From positions 12,274,501 to 12,338,500 of the forward strand of contig NC_056550.1 in assembly GCF_910596095.1 (NCBI RefSeq): a DNA stretch of 64,000 bases, read 5' to 3'. Positions 11,771 to 23,186 of the stretch are shown in pieces. How positions within the stretch are numbered: position 1 is the first letter of the stretch; each line of letters opens with the position of its first letter. The DNA is from Thunnus maccoyii (Eukaryota; Chordata; Actinopteri; Scombriformes; Scombridae). The notes under the pieces are model-generated. The model searched no databases, was not told the DNA's origin, and saw only the letters and a program-made list of their open reading frames with translations. A program made the position numbers and the translations under genes.

Positions 11771-14700
11771 CCATTGACCATGTGAGAACAGCACTATGTA
11801 GGAGGCCACTCAACCCAGCAGTGTTCCTGCCAACAGATGCTGTGGAAAACCCCAATAATGCAGGTCCTCCTGCACTAATGGAGGAATGTTCACCAAGTGG
11901 TGCTTGTGCCTCTTGGGATCCAATAACAATGGCCATCTAAGTAGAACAAGACCCCGATGCCTCAGTCACATAGCGGTTGCAGTGCCGGGTCCACACATTT
12001 GCTGAACATGCGGGGAGCCAGGGAGTAGCCAAACGGTAGCCTATTGTACTCATAGGCTATCCTCTTGAAGGTGAAACGCAGGAACTTCCTGTGTTTCGGC
12101 ACCACCTCGACGTGAAAATAAGCATCTTTCAGGTTGATGGTGGTGAATCAGTTCCCTGGTTGAACCAGTTCCAGCAATCTCCTGATGGTCAGCATGTGGA
12201 ACGTCTTTCTGGCGATGCATTGGTGGGTTTGGTCTGAAACCTCCCATCTTCTTGGGCACTAGGAAGTACTGTCATGAGTGGGAATGATCGAGACAGCCTG
12301 TTTCAATAACAGGTCCTGGATCTCTTTGGAGAGAAAATCCATCTCCTCTTGGAAGGATAGATTTATCTCCTTGATGCCCGAGAATGGAGCAGGAACACGG
12401 CAGAACTGGAGAAAATAACCCAGTCTTAGTGTTTTGTCCATCCAATCCGCCAACATGCAGCTGTGACAGCATTCCTCATAAAACTGCGACAAAAGATGGG
12501 CGGTCAGCTGGGGGGCAGCAAACAGGAAGCTGTGATATTCCGATTCGGCCCTTTCCGCTGCCAAACCTTCCATAAATGGATGTTTGGCCCATGGGGGGGC
12601 CAACATTTAAAGGGCTGAGCTGACGGAGTGGTCCATGAACACCGTTAGCTGCCTCAACACAGCGTCAGATTTTGTGTTGATGCCTCCGTCACCCTCTGTA
12701 TTTCCCACAGAAATAACCGGAGGGGAGTGGAGCAGACTCCGTGTCTCCTCTTTTCGATCTGTGAGCGGGCCTGAGGCATTATTCTCTAAGAAGTCAGTGT
12801 GTCAGTGTGTGGGTGTGAGGTGTTATTCCGGTGTGAGTATATAACACCACTTGCTGCATCACCGTTTCCTGGGGAAACGCGCTGCGCTGGCTGGTCCGAG
12901 AAATAATGATACCAGCGAGTGCAGCGAGACTCACATCTGCTTTTGAGTGTTGCTATGTCGGGCGGGATGTGCGTTTTTCTCACCACATCATGCCTAACAT
13001 AGCGCTCATTAATGCGCTCAGCGCTGGGATTTTATCAGTTAGCACCATCTGCAGCTGAATAAAGCCTCCCACCGTCTGCTTCTCTGACAGAGAGAAGAGA
13101 TGCAGGGGCACCAGCAGAGTAAGTGTTTACAGCATTATTATGCAGACTCTGTGACCGGCTGGATGAAGCAGGCTGAGCTGTTATCATCCCAGCGTCACAG
13201 AGTTCCAGAGAGGTGGAGAAGGGGAAGATGGAGGATTGCGATCTTTGGAAAATGTTTTTATTAAAACATTTTCAACATTAAACACATAACTTGAACAGTG
13301 GTGGGAGGGGGCGGTGAACTCCGAGGGCACATACGGCAGGTGGGGGGGTTGTTGAACATAGCCTACGCTGATGTGACACTGTCTTCCACTAACAGTCATT
13401 TCGGTGCCATTGACTTTCCCCAAGCATAAGACAACTTCAGCAGGGGTCTGTCTGCACTCCTACGGCTGCTCCACGGTCGCGGGAGGCCCAGTGCTGCAGT
13501 GTCTCTGTCGAGGTGGTGTGGGAGGTGGCCGAAGCAGCAGGGGCTAACAGTGCTTTGCCCTGCCTGCATGCTCTCCTTCTTGCCATGGCGTTATGGCAAT
13601 GCGCCTCGTCTCCTCCCTAGTTTGAAGAAAGTGCGAGCAGCAGATGACAGTTCAGCTACGCCTTCTCTTCTTCCAGCGTCTTTAAGCGCTGACTCAGAGG
13701 AGATGGATCTGAAGAGACTGTCTGGAGCTATGGGAGCTCCTAGGATGTCCTCTCTGTCCTTCCTCAGTAGAGGGGTGTGTCCCAGCCACACGTGACGTGA
13801 GCCTACTGTGGCAAGCAACATCAATCGCCCCGCGGCACTCGCAACATCCATAATGAGGTTGTTAATCTGACCGATGGACAAAAAAAAACAGCTTGTTCTG
13901 CTGAGGAGGGGGCGTGCAGTGGTGTATTTGCCGCCGTGACGCCCAATACACACAGATTGTTTGTAGGGGTGTGCCCGAATACAAATACATTATTCAGCGA
14001 AGCACAAATAATGGGTTTTTACGAATATTAATTTCATACAAATATTTTAAAAATGATATGTTTTTGGGAAGAAAAAAGAAATGTGTTAAATATCAGCGTG
14101 CAGGTCAGAGATAAAGCTGACACAAGCGAAGGGGACTCTCAAGGGACTCTTCATAACCTATTGTTTCCCTTCTCCTTTCCACAAAGTTAGGTTGTAAAAA
14201 ATAGGCAATAAATGAAAATGGCAAAGTGATAATCGCCTTTGAAGTTCTTCTCTACACTTTATATGCTGTGTTGTCTCTTTGTTATGGGTGTATAAATAAG
14301 TAGAGGTCTGTCTGCACATTTGCAACGCCCTTGGTTTTAGCTCAGTAGTCAGCACAGTCATCTATGATCTGGAAGACTGGAGCTCAAGAGCCGGTGTGGG
14401 GACCTCCCTCATAAAATAGTTTGTTCATAAACGCTTATTTTAACACTTTAATATCCTGAAATTAAAAACCTAATAAAAAGAAAAACTGTATTTTTGCACC
14501 TATTTACACTTTTATTCAAATACAAATACAAATATAAATAATTTTGCTGCCTCAATAAATATAGATACTAATACAAATACTGGGCTCTCTGCACATCCCT
14601 AATTGTTTGCTGCCAAGGCCAGCTGCGCACCCAGCCAGAATATTTTCGCAAAATAGACCAACATGTTTCCGTCCTGCATCAGCGGAGGCGGAGGCTTTCT

Positions 14701-15561
14701 GGCCGCTGCCCAGCCAGCCAAGTGGGGAATCAGGAGGGTTGTGAGGGCCTCTTCCAGGGGGGGCACATGGGGACAGCCTGTCTCCATGTGTCCCTGCACT
14801 CTCAGGAAGGATACCAGTCCCACTACTGGTGACTTCATTTTCAATGGCTCCTTCCAGGACACATAGACGCAGTGCCAGATGTCCGGGAGAGGAGGCGAAA
14901 CAAAGGTGAGCTGAGCAGGATGAGCCAGGCCTTAAAATCCTTCACGGGGCTGGCTGACCGATTTTGGCGGGATGGGGGAGGGGCGCGGGGAGCCCAACAT
15001 GCTCCACTGCTGTGGTCATAATCTTCGGGAAATTATGGCGAACTGAAGTCAGCAGCAGATTTTTCGTAAGGTAAGCAAAGTTGTCAGAGAGGCTGCACGG
15101 AGAGTCACTCAAGTCACAGCGGAGTGAGACATCACACAGCCAAAAATGTTCCCACCGTTTCTGGCGTTGAAAAGAGGGAGTGCCTGGCAGTGCACGCAGG
15201 GTGGTGGCTGCATCATGCCACTCTCTGCATGGTCATGCCCGAGGCACTCAAAACAGAATTGATGCCCGGCAGCGGTTGTGATGAGACCGGGGCACGATGG
15301 GCAGGAACAAGCTTGTAGCGGCGACTCCATCCATGGAGAAGTAAGATCAGTAGCTGATTTCGCCATCACTGAAGAAAAGAGGATAGTGAGCAGCAGTGAG
15401 ACACTGCTTATATAGTGTACGAGACACACGTAATCGTTAGGCTCGTCCTGATTGGCTGACTACATATATGCAAATTTCAGTGGGCAATTGTGTGCATGTG
15501 ATTGGAGAACAGTATTACCCATAGAGTCCAGTAGAGGGAAGAGCCTTTGTGAGATAGAACA
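11770..15561 (-). mobile_element. DIRS-like retrotransposon copy A (truncated)
   Basis: On the minus strand the order is inverted terminal repeat (about 15561-15390), gag-like region, then reverse transcriptase (RT; about 12606-12050) and the start of the RNase H region. The tyrosine-recombinase end is missing, because homology to copy B stops near 11775. The RT part contains the block FLSKEIQDLLLKQ and a PKKMGGFRPN-type motif close to the LVPKKTGG motif of copies B and C. Frames are broken, so it is dead. A hAT-type element is inserted at 13964-14601. The insertion sits between the D array and the J cluster. Confidence 0.8.
13964..14601 (+). mobile_element. hAT-type non-autonomous element, copy 1
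   Basis: The ends are TAGGGGTGTGC (13964) and GCACATCCCTA (14591-14601), an inverted repeat with one mismatch. Perfect 8-bp target duplications ATTGTTTG flank it (13956-13963 and 14602-14609), which is the hAT signature. It has no transposase frame. Near 14333-14401 it carries a tRNA-like block with an A-box-like TAGCTCAGTAGT. Related copies lie at 45843-46434 and 54721-55450. Confidence 0.85.
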
Positions 15562-18190
15562 ACAGCGCTGCCTTTGGGGCTCTATATGTACAGATGTCAC
15601 CACATTTCAATAAATATAAATGTATTCAAATGAACAGAATCGGTCTATGTTAAATTTCATTAAACTATATAACTGTTTGGATTTTTATTATAGCTACATT
15701 ACAGACTGAATAACATAATTTACTGCATCTCTCTGTCAATGAGGTTATTTTTTTGTCAGAAAAAAAGTGTTAGTGGAGCTTTGAGTTGAGATTATTTTGT
15801 CACATTACAGTCAGGTAGTTGTGTTGAAGCTGAGTTGCTGCTGTCAGCAGGCAGAATACCTGAACTGTGTCCTCTCGTCTTCGGAAGTTTGTAATCCCAA
15901 GTCGAACTTGCGAAGTCCAAACTAGCAAGTGCACGAGTCAGAACTTGGCGCACTTGGTTTTGAGAAAGGTCCAGTGAGATACACACACAGGGGACAGACA
16001 AGACAAGAGACAACAGTTGGAGAAATAAGCGAGTCACAGAAAAGTAAATTCACATGGCGTGATTTAAAAAGAAAAAAGAAGACAGTGATAACAAAGCTTT
16101 TAATCAAGAATGGACAGACTCTTACGCGTACATTCTTCCCACAGGCAGTTCATAACCAGTATGTCTCATATATTCTAAACATATTGATTATTAAAAGCAG
16201 AGATATGACACGCCGCTACAAGACAAAGCACAAATCTTTTGAGCAAACATACCCATTCAAATCCGAACTGAAGGCACAGCAAACAATCTAAGAGCCTAAA
16301 ATGACCAATCCACTTTATTTTAAGATGTACATTTTTCAAAAGCTCTGTTATGTATTTTATTTTTAAATGCAGCCCTTATTTTATAATTTAGATTTCCTAG
16401 CTATAAACCTGCAAACTATACACTGTATATGGTTAATAGTTTTATTTCATAGATGAAATAAGTCATAAAATAAGTCATTGTCAGCTCCAGGCAAAGTAAA
16501 GAGGGCCCCCAAAGAAAATCTTGTCTAGGGCCCCCTGTTGTCTAGAGCTGGACCTGCTAATTTTGTTTAACCTTGTTTGTAGTTCCTTTTATGTCTTTAA
16601 TTCAGTGGAGCTGAGTGCTAGTCTACTGGGGAGGATAGTCACCCTGGGTGAGGTCCCTTCGGATCCCGTGTTTAGGTTGCTGTGACTGCACTTGTGGTGA
16701 GTATGTGGTAGCACCCCTCAACACATTAGCGTAGCCTGCCACCCCATTTACCAGTCATACACCAGTACGTATACCAGTACGTATACCAGTAGTACACTTA
16801 GACCTATAATGGTAAAAGATTTAAATTATATTTTAAAATAGTTTTGTAATAAAAGAATACTTTTACCACTTCTTAACTCTATATTGTGTTTTACCACTAA
16901 CTCCTTTGTCTTTCCAGCAACATTTTCCAGTTTCCTCATTTGATTGAATAAAAAAATATGTTTGAAGCATGTCTCTGTCCCCTCAGTGAACGAGTCTATG
17001 TGCCTTGATTAATTATGAACTCGAGGTTATTGATATTTGGTAATACCCATTTCCCAGTCATACATATTTCCTGGGGTGAAATTCCCCAGATGGCATAGTT
17101 GGCCTTCTGTCTCATTCACCTATCAAAGTTCTCTCCTCCACACCAGCAAAAAACATTCATTTCAGATGCCAGATCCAAAAAGGAAGCACAAACAGCAAGA
17201 AAATTTACCAGCAATCTTTCAGATGTTCCCTGATCGCCAGCTAGCAGCTATAATGTAACCTAGACAATCACAACATCAACAAAAATATTTTTTCCAATAT
17301 CACAATATGGCACATGTATTCAAATTTATGTATAAATGCACTCAGCTGTGCTTCACTGTTATTAGACCAAAGTGATGAACAAACCTGGATTCTTCTGTAA
17401 TTTTTTACTGTTGATTTTGTTAAAACATGATATGATATCACCACTACACATTTCCACTAATAAAATATAGCAAATTATTGTTCAGTCCTAATGTTGAAAA
17501 TTATTTATAATTTATTATACAAACTTTTCATGTGTACACAGAGATCACAGAATGTTCAGTCATGAACAATAATTTAAATTCATGATTTCTGATCATGTTT
17601 CTTGATGATGACTGATCATGCTTACACATGGCATTTCATTTTATAATAGTATGGCACAATAACATGGTATTGTTGTCCCATAGAAATACAGAATAGTACC
17701 ATCATGGTAGTGACCAAATTACCATGCCAATTTTTTATGGTGTTACCATGTCTTTCCAGGTGCAATCTTTGCAATCACATTATAATCAGTTTATAACAGC
17801 AGTTATATCTAATTAATGTATAGGTGTGTATTCTTTACATTTATAAATCTTAATTTTGTTAGATAAATTTCACAGCCAGGCCTCAGTTAATGTCAGTAAG
17901 AAATAAATGTGCACACTTGAAATTAAATAACAATTATTATTATATCAAGCTTTATAATAATTTGGTTGAATCAAATTCATCTGCTTGTGTAAACTCCATG
18001 TGGCAGGAATTGGAGCTGTCAGGAGGCTTGATAAAGAGGAAGTTTCACTAACCGTTGGCAACACATATATAATTTTTTATAACTCAGACCACAGGAAATG
18101 ACTATCTCAAGGGGAAATGGTTAATAAATCATGCATTGGGAAATGCTTTGTCAATGAAATGTGCACTTTTCTTGGTTTAAACTGTTATTA
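15562..18190. other. D-J spacer without recognisable genes
   Basis: The stretch is AT-rich. A 120-codon open frame at 15929-16291 has no domain I recognise and is probably chance or a transposon remnant. Short direct repeats of CCAGTACGTATA occur near 16760-16785. No IgT/IgZ (tau/zeta) constant exon is seen between the D and J clusters. Confidence 0.6.
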
Positions 18191-18192
18191 CT

Positions 18193-18282
18193 GGTATTTG
18201 TATTAGAAGCAGATCATAATACATCACTGTGATGACTACTTTGACTACTGGGGAAAAGGGACCCAAGTCACAGTCACTTCTG
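18193..18282 (+). other. JH1 with 23-RSS
   Basis: Nonamer GGTATTTGT (18193-18201), 23-bp spacer, heptamer CACTGTG (18225-18231). The coding segment 18232-18282 encodes YFDYWGKGTQVTVTS and ends at a GTAAGT donor (18283). It is the D-proximal J. Confidence 0.95.
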
Positions 18283-18465
18283 GTAAGTAATAATCTAATT
18301 ATTTCAAGTAAAGACGACTCAATATTTGTCTGGTTTATCATTAACTTTATGTTGATATATTTTGTACTTAAACTGGTGTGTATTCTGAAGCGAAAACAAA
18401 GGAAGATCAGGGTAAAGTTTACTGAATAATTACAATAATCTTTTAGATGATACAAGCTGTAAAGT

Positions 18466-18555
18466 ATTTTTTGTACTAAAGTGCTATTGAAACCTGTCAC
18501 TGTGACAACTACTTTGACTACTGGGGAAAAGGAACAACAGTGACGGTCACAGCAG
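18466..18555 (+). other. JH2 with 23-RSS
   Basis: Nonamer ATTTTTTGT (18466-18474), 23-bp spacer, heptamer CACTGTG (18498-18504). The coding segment 18505-18555 encodes NYFDYWGKGTTVTVTA, then a GTAAAA donor. Confidence 0.95.
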
Positions 18556-18658
18556 GTAAAATAAGAAGTTTTTGTTTATAGAATGAAAATGTAATAATTG
18601 CATTGTTTAATATAGCATATTTAGTCTTTGGTGCCATCACTGGCATCTTTAAGGTGCT

Positions 18659-18748
18659 TGTTTTTGTATGTTGGATGTGTTGGCATATTACACTGTGACA
18701 GTCGTTTTGATTACTGGGGAAAAGGCACGATGGTTACAATTACATCAG
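18659..18748 (+). other. JH3 with 23-RSS
   Basis: Nonamer TGTTTTTGT (18659-18667), 23-bp spacer, heptamer CACTGTG (18691-18697). The coding segment 18698-18748 encodes RFDYWGKGTMVTITS, then a GTAAGT donor. Confidence 0.95.
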
Positions 18749-19021
18749 GTAAGTCAATCCTGTTTTCTTCTTAAATGTGTAAATTTTGATTTGAAAAATT
18801 GTTTATTTTTTTAAGAAGTCCAGTTGTGATCCTACACACTTAATTCATTTCTAGAATATGTTAAATGTGTCATAAACAGTAGACTCAGTTGAAACTTTGG
18901 TGGTGAAAATCATCTTTTGTTTCATCTTCTGAATCCAAATTTGCAAAAGCCGGGGAAAATATGTCAGAGGGTAGATTGTCATGAAATAAGCTTCCATGGA
19001 AAGTGTAGTTAGCTGGGAACA

Positions 19022-19111
19022 GGTTTTTGTATGCAGTGGTTAACAATTTGTTAGACTGTGACTATGCTTTTGACTACTGGGGGAAAGGCACGATGGTCAC
19101 CGTCACCTCAG
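19022..19111 (+). other. JH4 with 23-RSS (variant heptamer)
   Basis: Nonamer GGTTTTTGT (19022-19030), 23-bp spacer, heptamer GACTGTG (19054-19060). The coding segment 19061-19111 encodes YAFDYWGKGTMVTVTS, then a GTATGT donor. In RSS orientation the heptamer reads CACAGTC: the essential CAC is kept and the last base is changed. Confidence 0.93.
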
Positions 19112-19383
19112 GTATGTTCTTTTATTATTTCCGATTGAAGAAAGAAATTCCTAATCACATCATTAAAATATATATAATCATTTTCAGGTGGTCACAACTG
19201 TTGGCCAGTGATAAGACAGCCAACAGCATTTTGTAGCCTGACAAAGAACTGATCAAAAGTTTAAAACTCCTGACTGTTAACATAAGACAGTTAACATAAG
19301 TCTATCAACTGCTGTATATTTTAGTGTGATTTTAATTGTTTCCTGAATCACATTGTATGACATGAAGTAATGGGATAGTAATG

Positions 19384-19476
19384 GGTTTTTGTGAGAAGTG
19401 TGAATTGACTTACTTTACTGTGACAACTGGGCTTTTGACTACTGGGGAAAAGGCACTATGGTAACAGTAACATCAG
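19384..19476 (+). other. JH5 with 23-RSS (variant heptamer)
   Basis: Nonamer GGTTTTTGT (19384-19392), 23-bp spacer, heptamer TACTGTG (19416-19422). The 54-bp coding segment 19423-19476 encodes NWAFDYWGKGTMVTVTS, then a GTAAAA donor. Confidence 0.93.
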
Positions 19477-19740
19477 GTAAAATATGTACCATTTAAAATC
19501 TACAGCAGGATGTGTTTCAAACTTTGAAAAGTCATGTTTAAGTTATACTGTAACTTCTCAGTATTGTAAAGCAAAGTGTTTTTAACATGAGAAAAGTCAA
19601 AACAGCGATATTCTCAGTAGGATACGATGAAGGATATTTTTGGCAAATTTATATTTTGGTCGTTAAAGTGAATTTTATAACAAAACAGGGTTAATTAAAT
19701 GTAAAGGTTAACTTTTTACGCAGGCCATTAGTAGATGTAG

Positions 19741-19834
19741 CGTTTTTATACTAACAGTTAAGTAGATTCAGCACTGTGCTACTACGGTGCTTTTGACTAC
19801 TGGGGAAAGGGTACAACAGTAACTGTTTCATCAG
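19741..19834 (+). other. JH6 with 22-bp-spacer RSS
   Basis: Nonamer CGTTTTTAT (19741-19749, two mismatches), 22-bp spacer, heptamer CACTGTG (19772-19778). The 56-bp coding segment 19779-19834 encodes YYGAFDYWGKGTTVTVSS, then a GTAAGA donor. It is the longest J and the closest to Cmu. Its nonamer is the weakest of the six. Confidence 0.92.
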
Positions 19835-20355
19835 GTAAGAATACTCTTTGATCTCATAAATAATCGCTAAATCGAAACAAAAGAAATATGTTTTTGTGAC
19901 AAATTGTTCCTACTGATACTATAATGTGACTGCAATCAACACGGTCAGTTGATCGGTCGTTTATCCGTTTATCCGATCCGTGCTGCAATTTCAAAATTAC
20001 AAATAATTATTGTTTTAGATGTTGTTAAAGTTATGCATTGAAAGAGATTTACCTATTCTATATGGAATAACAAAATCACACAAATAATGTTATTTAGGTA
20101 TGTTAATCTTAGTGCAACATAAAATGTCTAAATAAATGGGATCGGGTGACAAAGGTCCGCGTATGGAGGGAACTTTATATTTCCAATTTCACCATTTAAA
20201 AAGGTAATGGTTTTCATGCTGTGCTTTGTTATACGACTGTATCAACTCAATTGTACATCTCTTTGTTGTAACCGGTTCTTGGTGAAAAATAACTTATGTT
20301 AAAATTAAATTTAATTTTGATATGTTAATTACATGTCTGCTTTTCCCCTCTTTAG
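19835..20355 (+). other. J-Cmu intron
   Basis: About 520 bp separate the JH6 donor from the Cmu1 acceptor (TTTAG at 20351-20355). I see no octamer or E-box cluster like the mammalian intronic mu enhancer, and no switch-like repeats. This agrees with what is known of teleost IGH, which does not class-switch by switch regions. Confidence 0.7.
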
Positions 20356-20658
20356 CCACACCACGTGCACCGACTCTGTTTCCCCTGGCACCATGTGGCT
20401 CTGGGACTGGAGACATGGTCACTCTTGGCTGCCTCGCCACCGAGTTCACACCCAGCTCAGTGACCTTCTCATGGACCAAAAGTGGGGCTGCCCTGACTGA
20501 CTTCATCCAGTATCCTCCAGTACAGAAAGGCGAATTTTATACGGGAGTCAGTGAAGCCCAAGTGAGGAGACAGGACTGGGAGGCAAAGCAACATTTTCAG
20601 TGTATTGTGACACATCCAGAGGGAACTGTTGAAGCCGAAATACCTCCGTATCAACCAC
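20356..20658 (+). CDS. ighm: Ig mu constant exon Cmu1
   Basis: First constant domain of IgM and, by alternative splicing, of IgD. The 303-bp exon starts after TTTAG. It completes a codon with the final G of the J segment (phase 1) and ends before GTAAGA. The domain shows the LAPC cysteine expected to bond the light chain, the intradomain pair GC...FQC and the core Trp in VTFSW. Frame and junctions agree with Cmu2 (P codon across the junction) and with Cdelta1. Confidence 0.96.
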
Positions 20659-21670
20659 GTAAGACTTATCCCATGTCATATATTATTACAAATTACTTTA
20701 AATAGTTGATATAGATATAGAATAGTTGAACTAGGGTTTTTAGCATGACAGTGTTGTTAACATATTTTATAACTGTGCAAAAAAATGTACATGCAGTTTG
20801 GGAATAATAACTGATTGATAATGTCATACTGGATTTAATTTAATTTTGTTTTTTTACAAAATCATTTGGTAACCTTATGTCAAATGACTAGTAAATAACT
20901 ATTCAAGTTACAAAACTCTTGCTGTTATAATAATTTTATAATAAATGTATTTATATAACACAATTCATCCAATAAATGCAGATCCGAGTGCTTTACCAGA
21001 TAAAATGAAAGACTAAAAGATCAGAAGGAAACAATAATAAAGTTATAAGTCAGTGTTATTGTTGTAGTTTGTCTATAGGCAGTTCATTACTATTACTTTG
21101 CTTTGTTGGTTTTCCTAAGAAACATTATTGGAGAACTGTCAAAATATTAAATAGTGTGACATAATCTCAGATATTTTTAATTGCAGAATCAGTAGGCCTA
21201 GCAGGCAAAACAAACAGTGAGGTGGAATAAAAAGGCTGAAGCTTGCTCATGTATATTCAGCTGCTGACTTTCTCTCAACTGTCCAAGAGCAGATTATTGC
21301 AAAGTGTTCTGCTTCTGTCCATCTATCTGCATAATAGTTCTTGTTCTTCTTGATCTCTGTCTGCTTTCACGTTCACTGTATGTTGTTAATTAACATTCAC
21401 TGTTCATAAAAAATGTTTAATCTGTGTTTGCTTGCCTGAACAGTCAATGTATATGCAGAAGCGAGCGTATACTGTCAAAAGTATGTTATAATTGTTTGTT
21501 TTTTTCCATGGAAATTTCCTTTTGACTCTTTCTGCACACTTGAGTTACAAGTTAATAATAATTTGAGGAGAGTAATCAGTATGTTCACGTATATATGCAA
21601 GTTGCATAACATACACTAGAAAAGTCTATAGATTAAATGGACATTGTAGCAAACTGTTCACCTCTGCTTC

Positions 21671-21728
<58 letters not shown>

Positions 21729-21784
21729 TATATATTATTCCTGGCTTCCGCATACATATATTTGTGTATATGTTTGTTTTTCAG
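20659..21784 (+). other. Cmu1-Cmu2 intron with (TA)n tract
   Basis: The 1126-bp intron is the longest between mu domain exons. A pure (TA)n microsatellite occupies about 21675-21735, within 110 bp of the Cmu2 acceptor. Length variation there could affect splicing, which is inference. Confidence 0.85.
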
Positions 21785-22123
21785 CGATTTTTCAGTTGCC
21801 AACTCTTAAAGTGTTGGCCTCCACTGATGATGGAAGCGAGGTTTCCTTCTCCTGCTTTGCCAAAGATTTCTCACCAAAAAAATATGAGATCAAATGGCTG
21901 AAAGATGACGGGGAAATCTTCAACAAACTAAATGAGACCATTATGGAAAGCCAGACCAACGATGGAAAGACACTGTACAGTGTAGCAAGTTTTCTCACGG
22001 TATCCACCGGGGACTTGATTACTCATTCCACTAAGTTTACATGTGAGTTTAAGGGGAAAAATGAAAACGGTGATGCATTTGTGAATTCAACTGTGACCTA
22101 CGGAGGGTCATGTTCTGGGTCAA
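21785..22123 (+). CDS. ighm: Ig mu constant exon Cmu2
   Basis: The 339-bp exon follows GTTTTTCAG and ends before GTGAGT. The domain has the pair SFSC...FTC, core Trp in IKWLKDD, and N-glycosylation sequons NET and NST. A second TTTTCAG at 21789-21795 would start in phase 0 and break the frame, so 21785 is chosen. The exon ends in a short GSCSGS stretch whose extra Cys may link two heavy chains (inference). Confidence 0.95.
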
Positions 22124-22237
22124 GTGAGTATATTTCTTTTTCTTTAAAAAATGATGTAAATTCAATTTCAATTCTAATGCTTTTGCAGCCATGTTCATTC
22201 AATAATTGTTAAATAATTCTTCACTCTACATAACCAG

Positions 22238-22549
22238 CTGGATGTGAAGTACCAGATGTGGAAGTAGAGATCAAAGGCCCCACAATGACGGACATGTTTG
22301 TAGAGAATAAAGGAACTTTAGTATGTCAAGTCAAGATAAACAAGCCACAGGTCACGAAGATTTTTTGGGAGGATGAGAATGGAAAGAGCATGATTGAAGA
22401 ATCAGTCCCCGCTGATGGATTTAAAGGCACAGTCAATGTTAAACTTGACATCACGTATGAAGAATGGACTGCTGGGAAAAAGCGTGTCTGCGTTGTTCAA
22501 CATACAAATTTTCTGGAACCAATAAAGAGAGTGTATGAAAGGAAGATTG
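22238..22549 (+). CDS. ighm: Ig mu constant exon Cmu3
   Basis: The 312-bp exon follows AACCAG and ends before GTAAGA in phase 1. It shows the pair LVC...RVC and Trp in IFWED. Its donor can join either Cmu4 (secreted form) or TM1 (membrane form) in the same frame, as in most teleosts. Confidence 0.95.
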
Positions 22550-22684
22550 GTAAGAAAACCACAATTTTATACTAAAATCCTATGTTTGACTCCCATTGCC
22601 ATTTTGTATATTTGTGTATATGATGTCATACAGTAGGTACTTTTGTCTGTGTCAAGAGGCCTAATTGTTTTCTCATGCTTGCAG

Positions 22685-23079
22685 TAGGACCTAAACAGCA
22701 TCCTTCGGTGTTCATGCTGCTTCCAGTAGAACAGGCTAAAAAAGACACGGTGACCCTGACTTGCTTTGTGAAAGGCTTCTACCCCAAGGAGGTGTTGGTG
22801 TCTTGGCTTGTTGATGATGTGCCAGCATCAGACACAAATTACGATTTCAGTACCACAAACCCTGTAGAGAGCAATGGATTCTATTCTGTCTATGGCCAGT
22901 TAACACTCAGCCTTCACGATTGGAAGGACAGTGACACGGTGTATAGCTGTGTAGTTTACCATGAATCTCTGAAAAACACAACTAAAGCCATCGTCAGGTC
23001 CTTTGCGCACGGATCATCTGCACAAACCAATCTGGTCAACCTCAACATGAACATCCCTGAAACGTGCAAGGCCCATTAG
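22685..23079 (+). CDS. ighm: Ig mu constant exon Cmu4 with secretory tail
   Basis: This exon encodes the last domain of secreted IgM, with LTC...YSC, Trp in VSWLVDD and an NTT sequon. A tail ending NIPETCKAH precedes the stop TAG (23077-23079). The penultimate-region Cys is the one used for polymerisation in secreted IgM. From my exon model the secreted constant region is 449 residues. No internal donor for a mammal-type Cmu4-TM1 splice is needed. Confidence 0.95.
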
Positions 23080-23180
23080 ATGTTATTTTGTGTTGCTGTG
23101 TCTTCTGCTGTTTGTTGTTTAATGTTTGTTGCTTGTGATATGACATTGTGTTTGTCTTGTTAATGCAGATTTAAAATCAA

Positions 23181-23186
23181 AATAAA
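23181..23186 (+). promoter_or_regulatory. Polyadenylation signal, secreted mu mRNA
   Basis: AATAAA lies about 100 bp after the secretory stop codon. Use of this site versus the one at 25400 decides between secreted and membrane IgM. Confidence 0.85.

Noticed and set aside
14333..14401. Functional tRNA gene
   Set aside because: Only A/B-box-like sequence is present, it lies inside a transposon and repeats with it, and copy 1 has a degraded B box.
15929..16291. A 120-codon open frame between D and J as a gene
   Set aside because: No recognisable domain, no splice context, AT-rich intergenic surroundings.
19835..20355. Mammal-like intronic mu enhancer or switch region
   Set aside because: No octamer cluster and no switch-type tandem repeats were found in the J-Cmu intron.
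21637..21784. Start of a 191-codon frame upstream of Cmu2
   Set aside because: The first part translates the (TA)n repeat. Coding begins at the acceptor at 21785.
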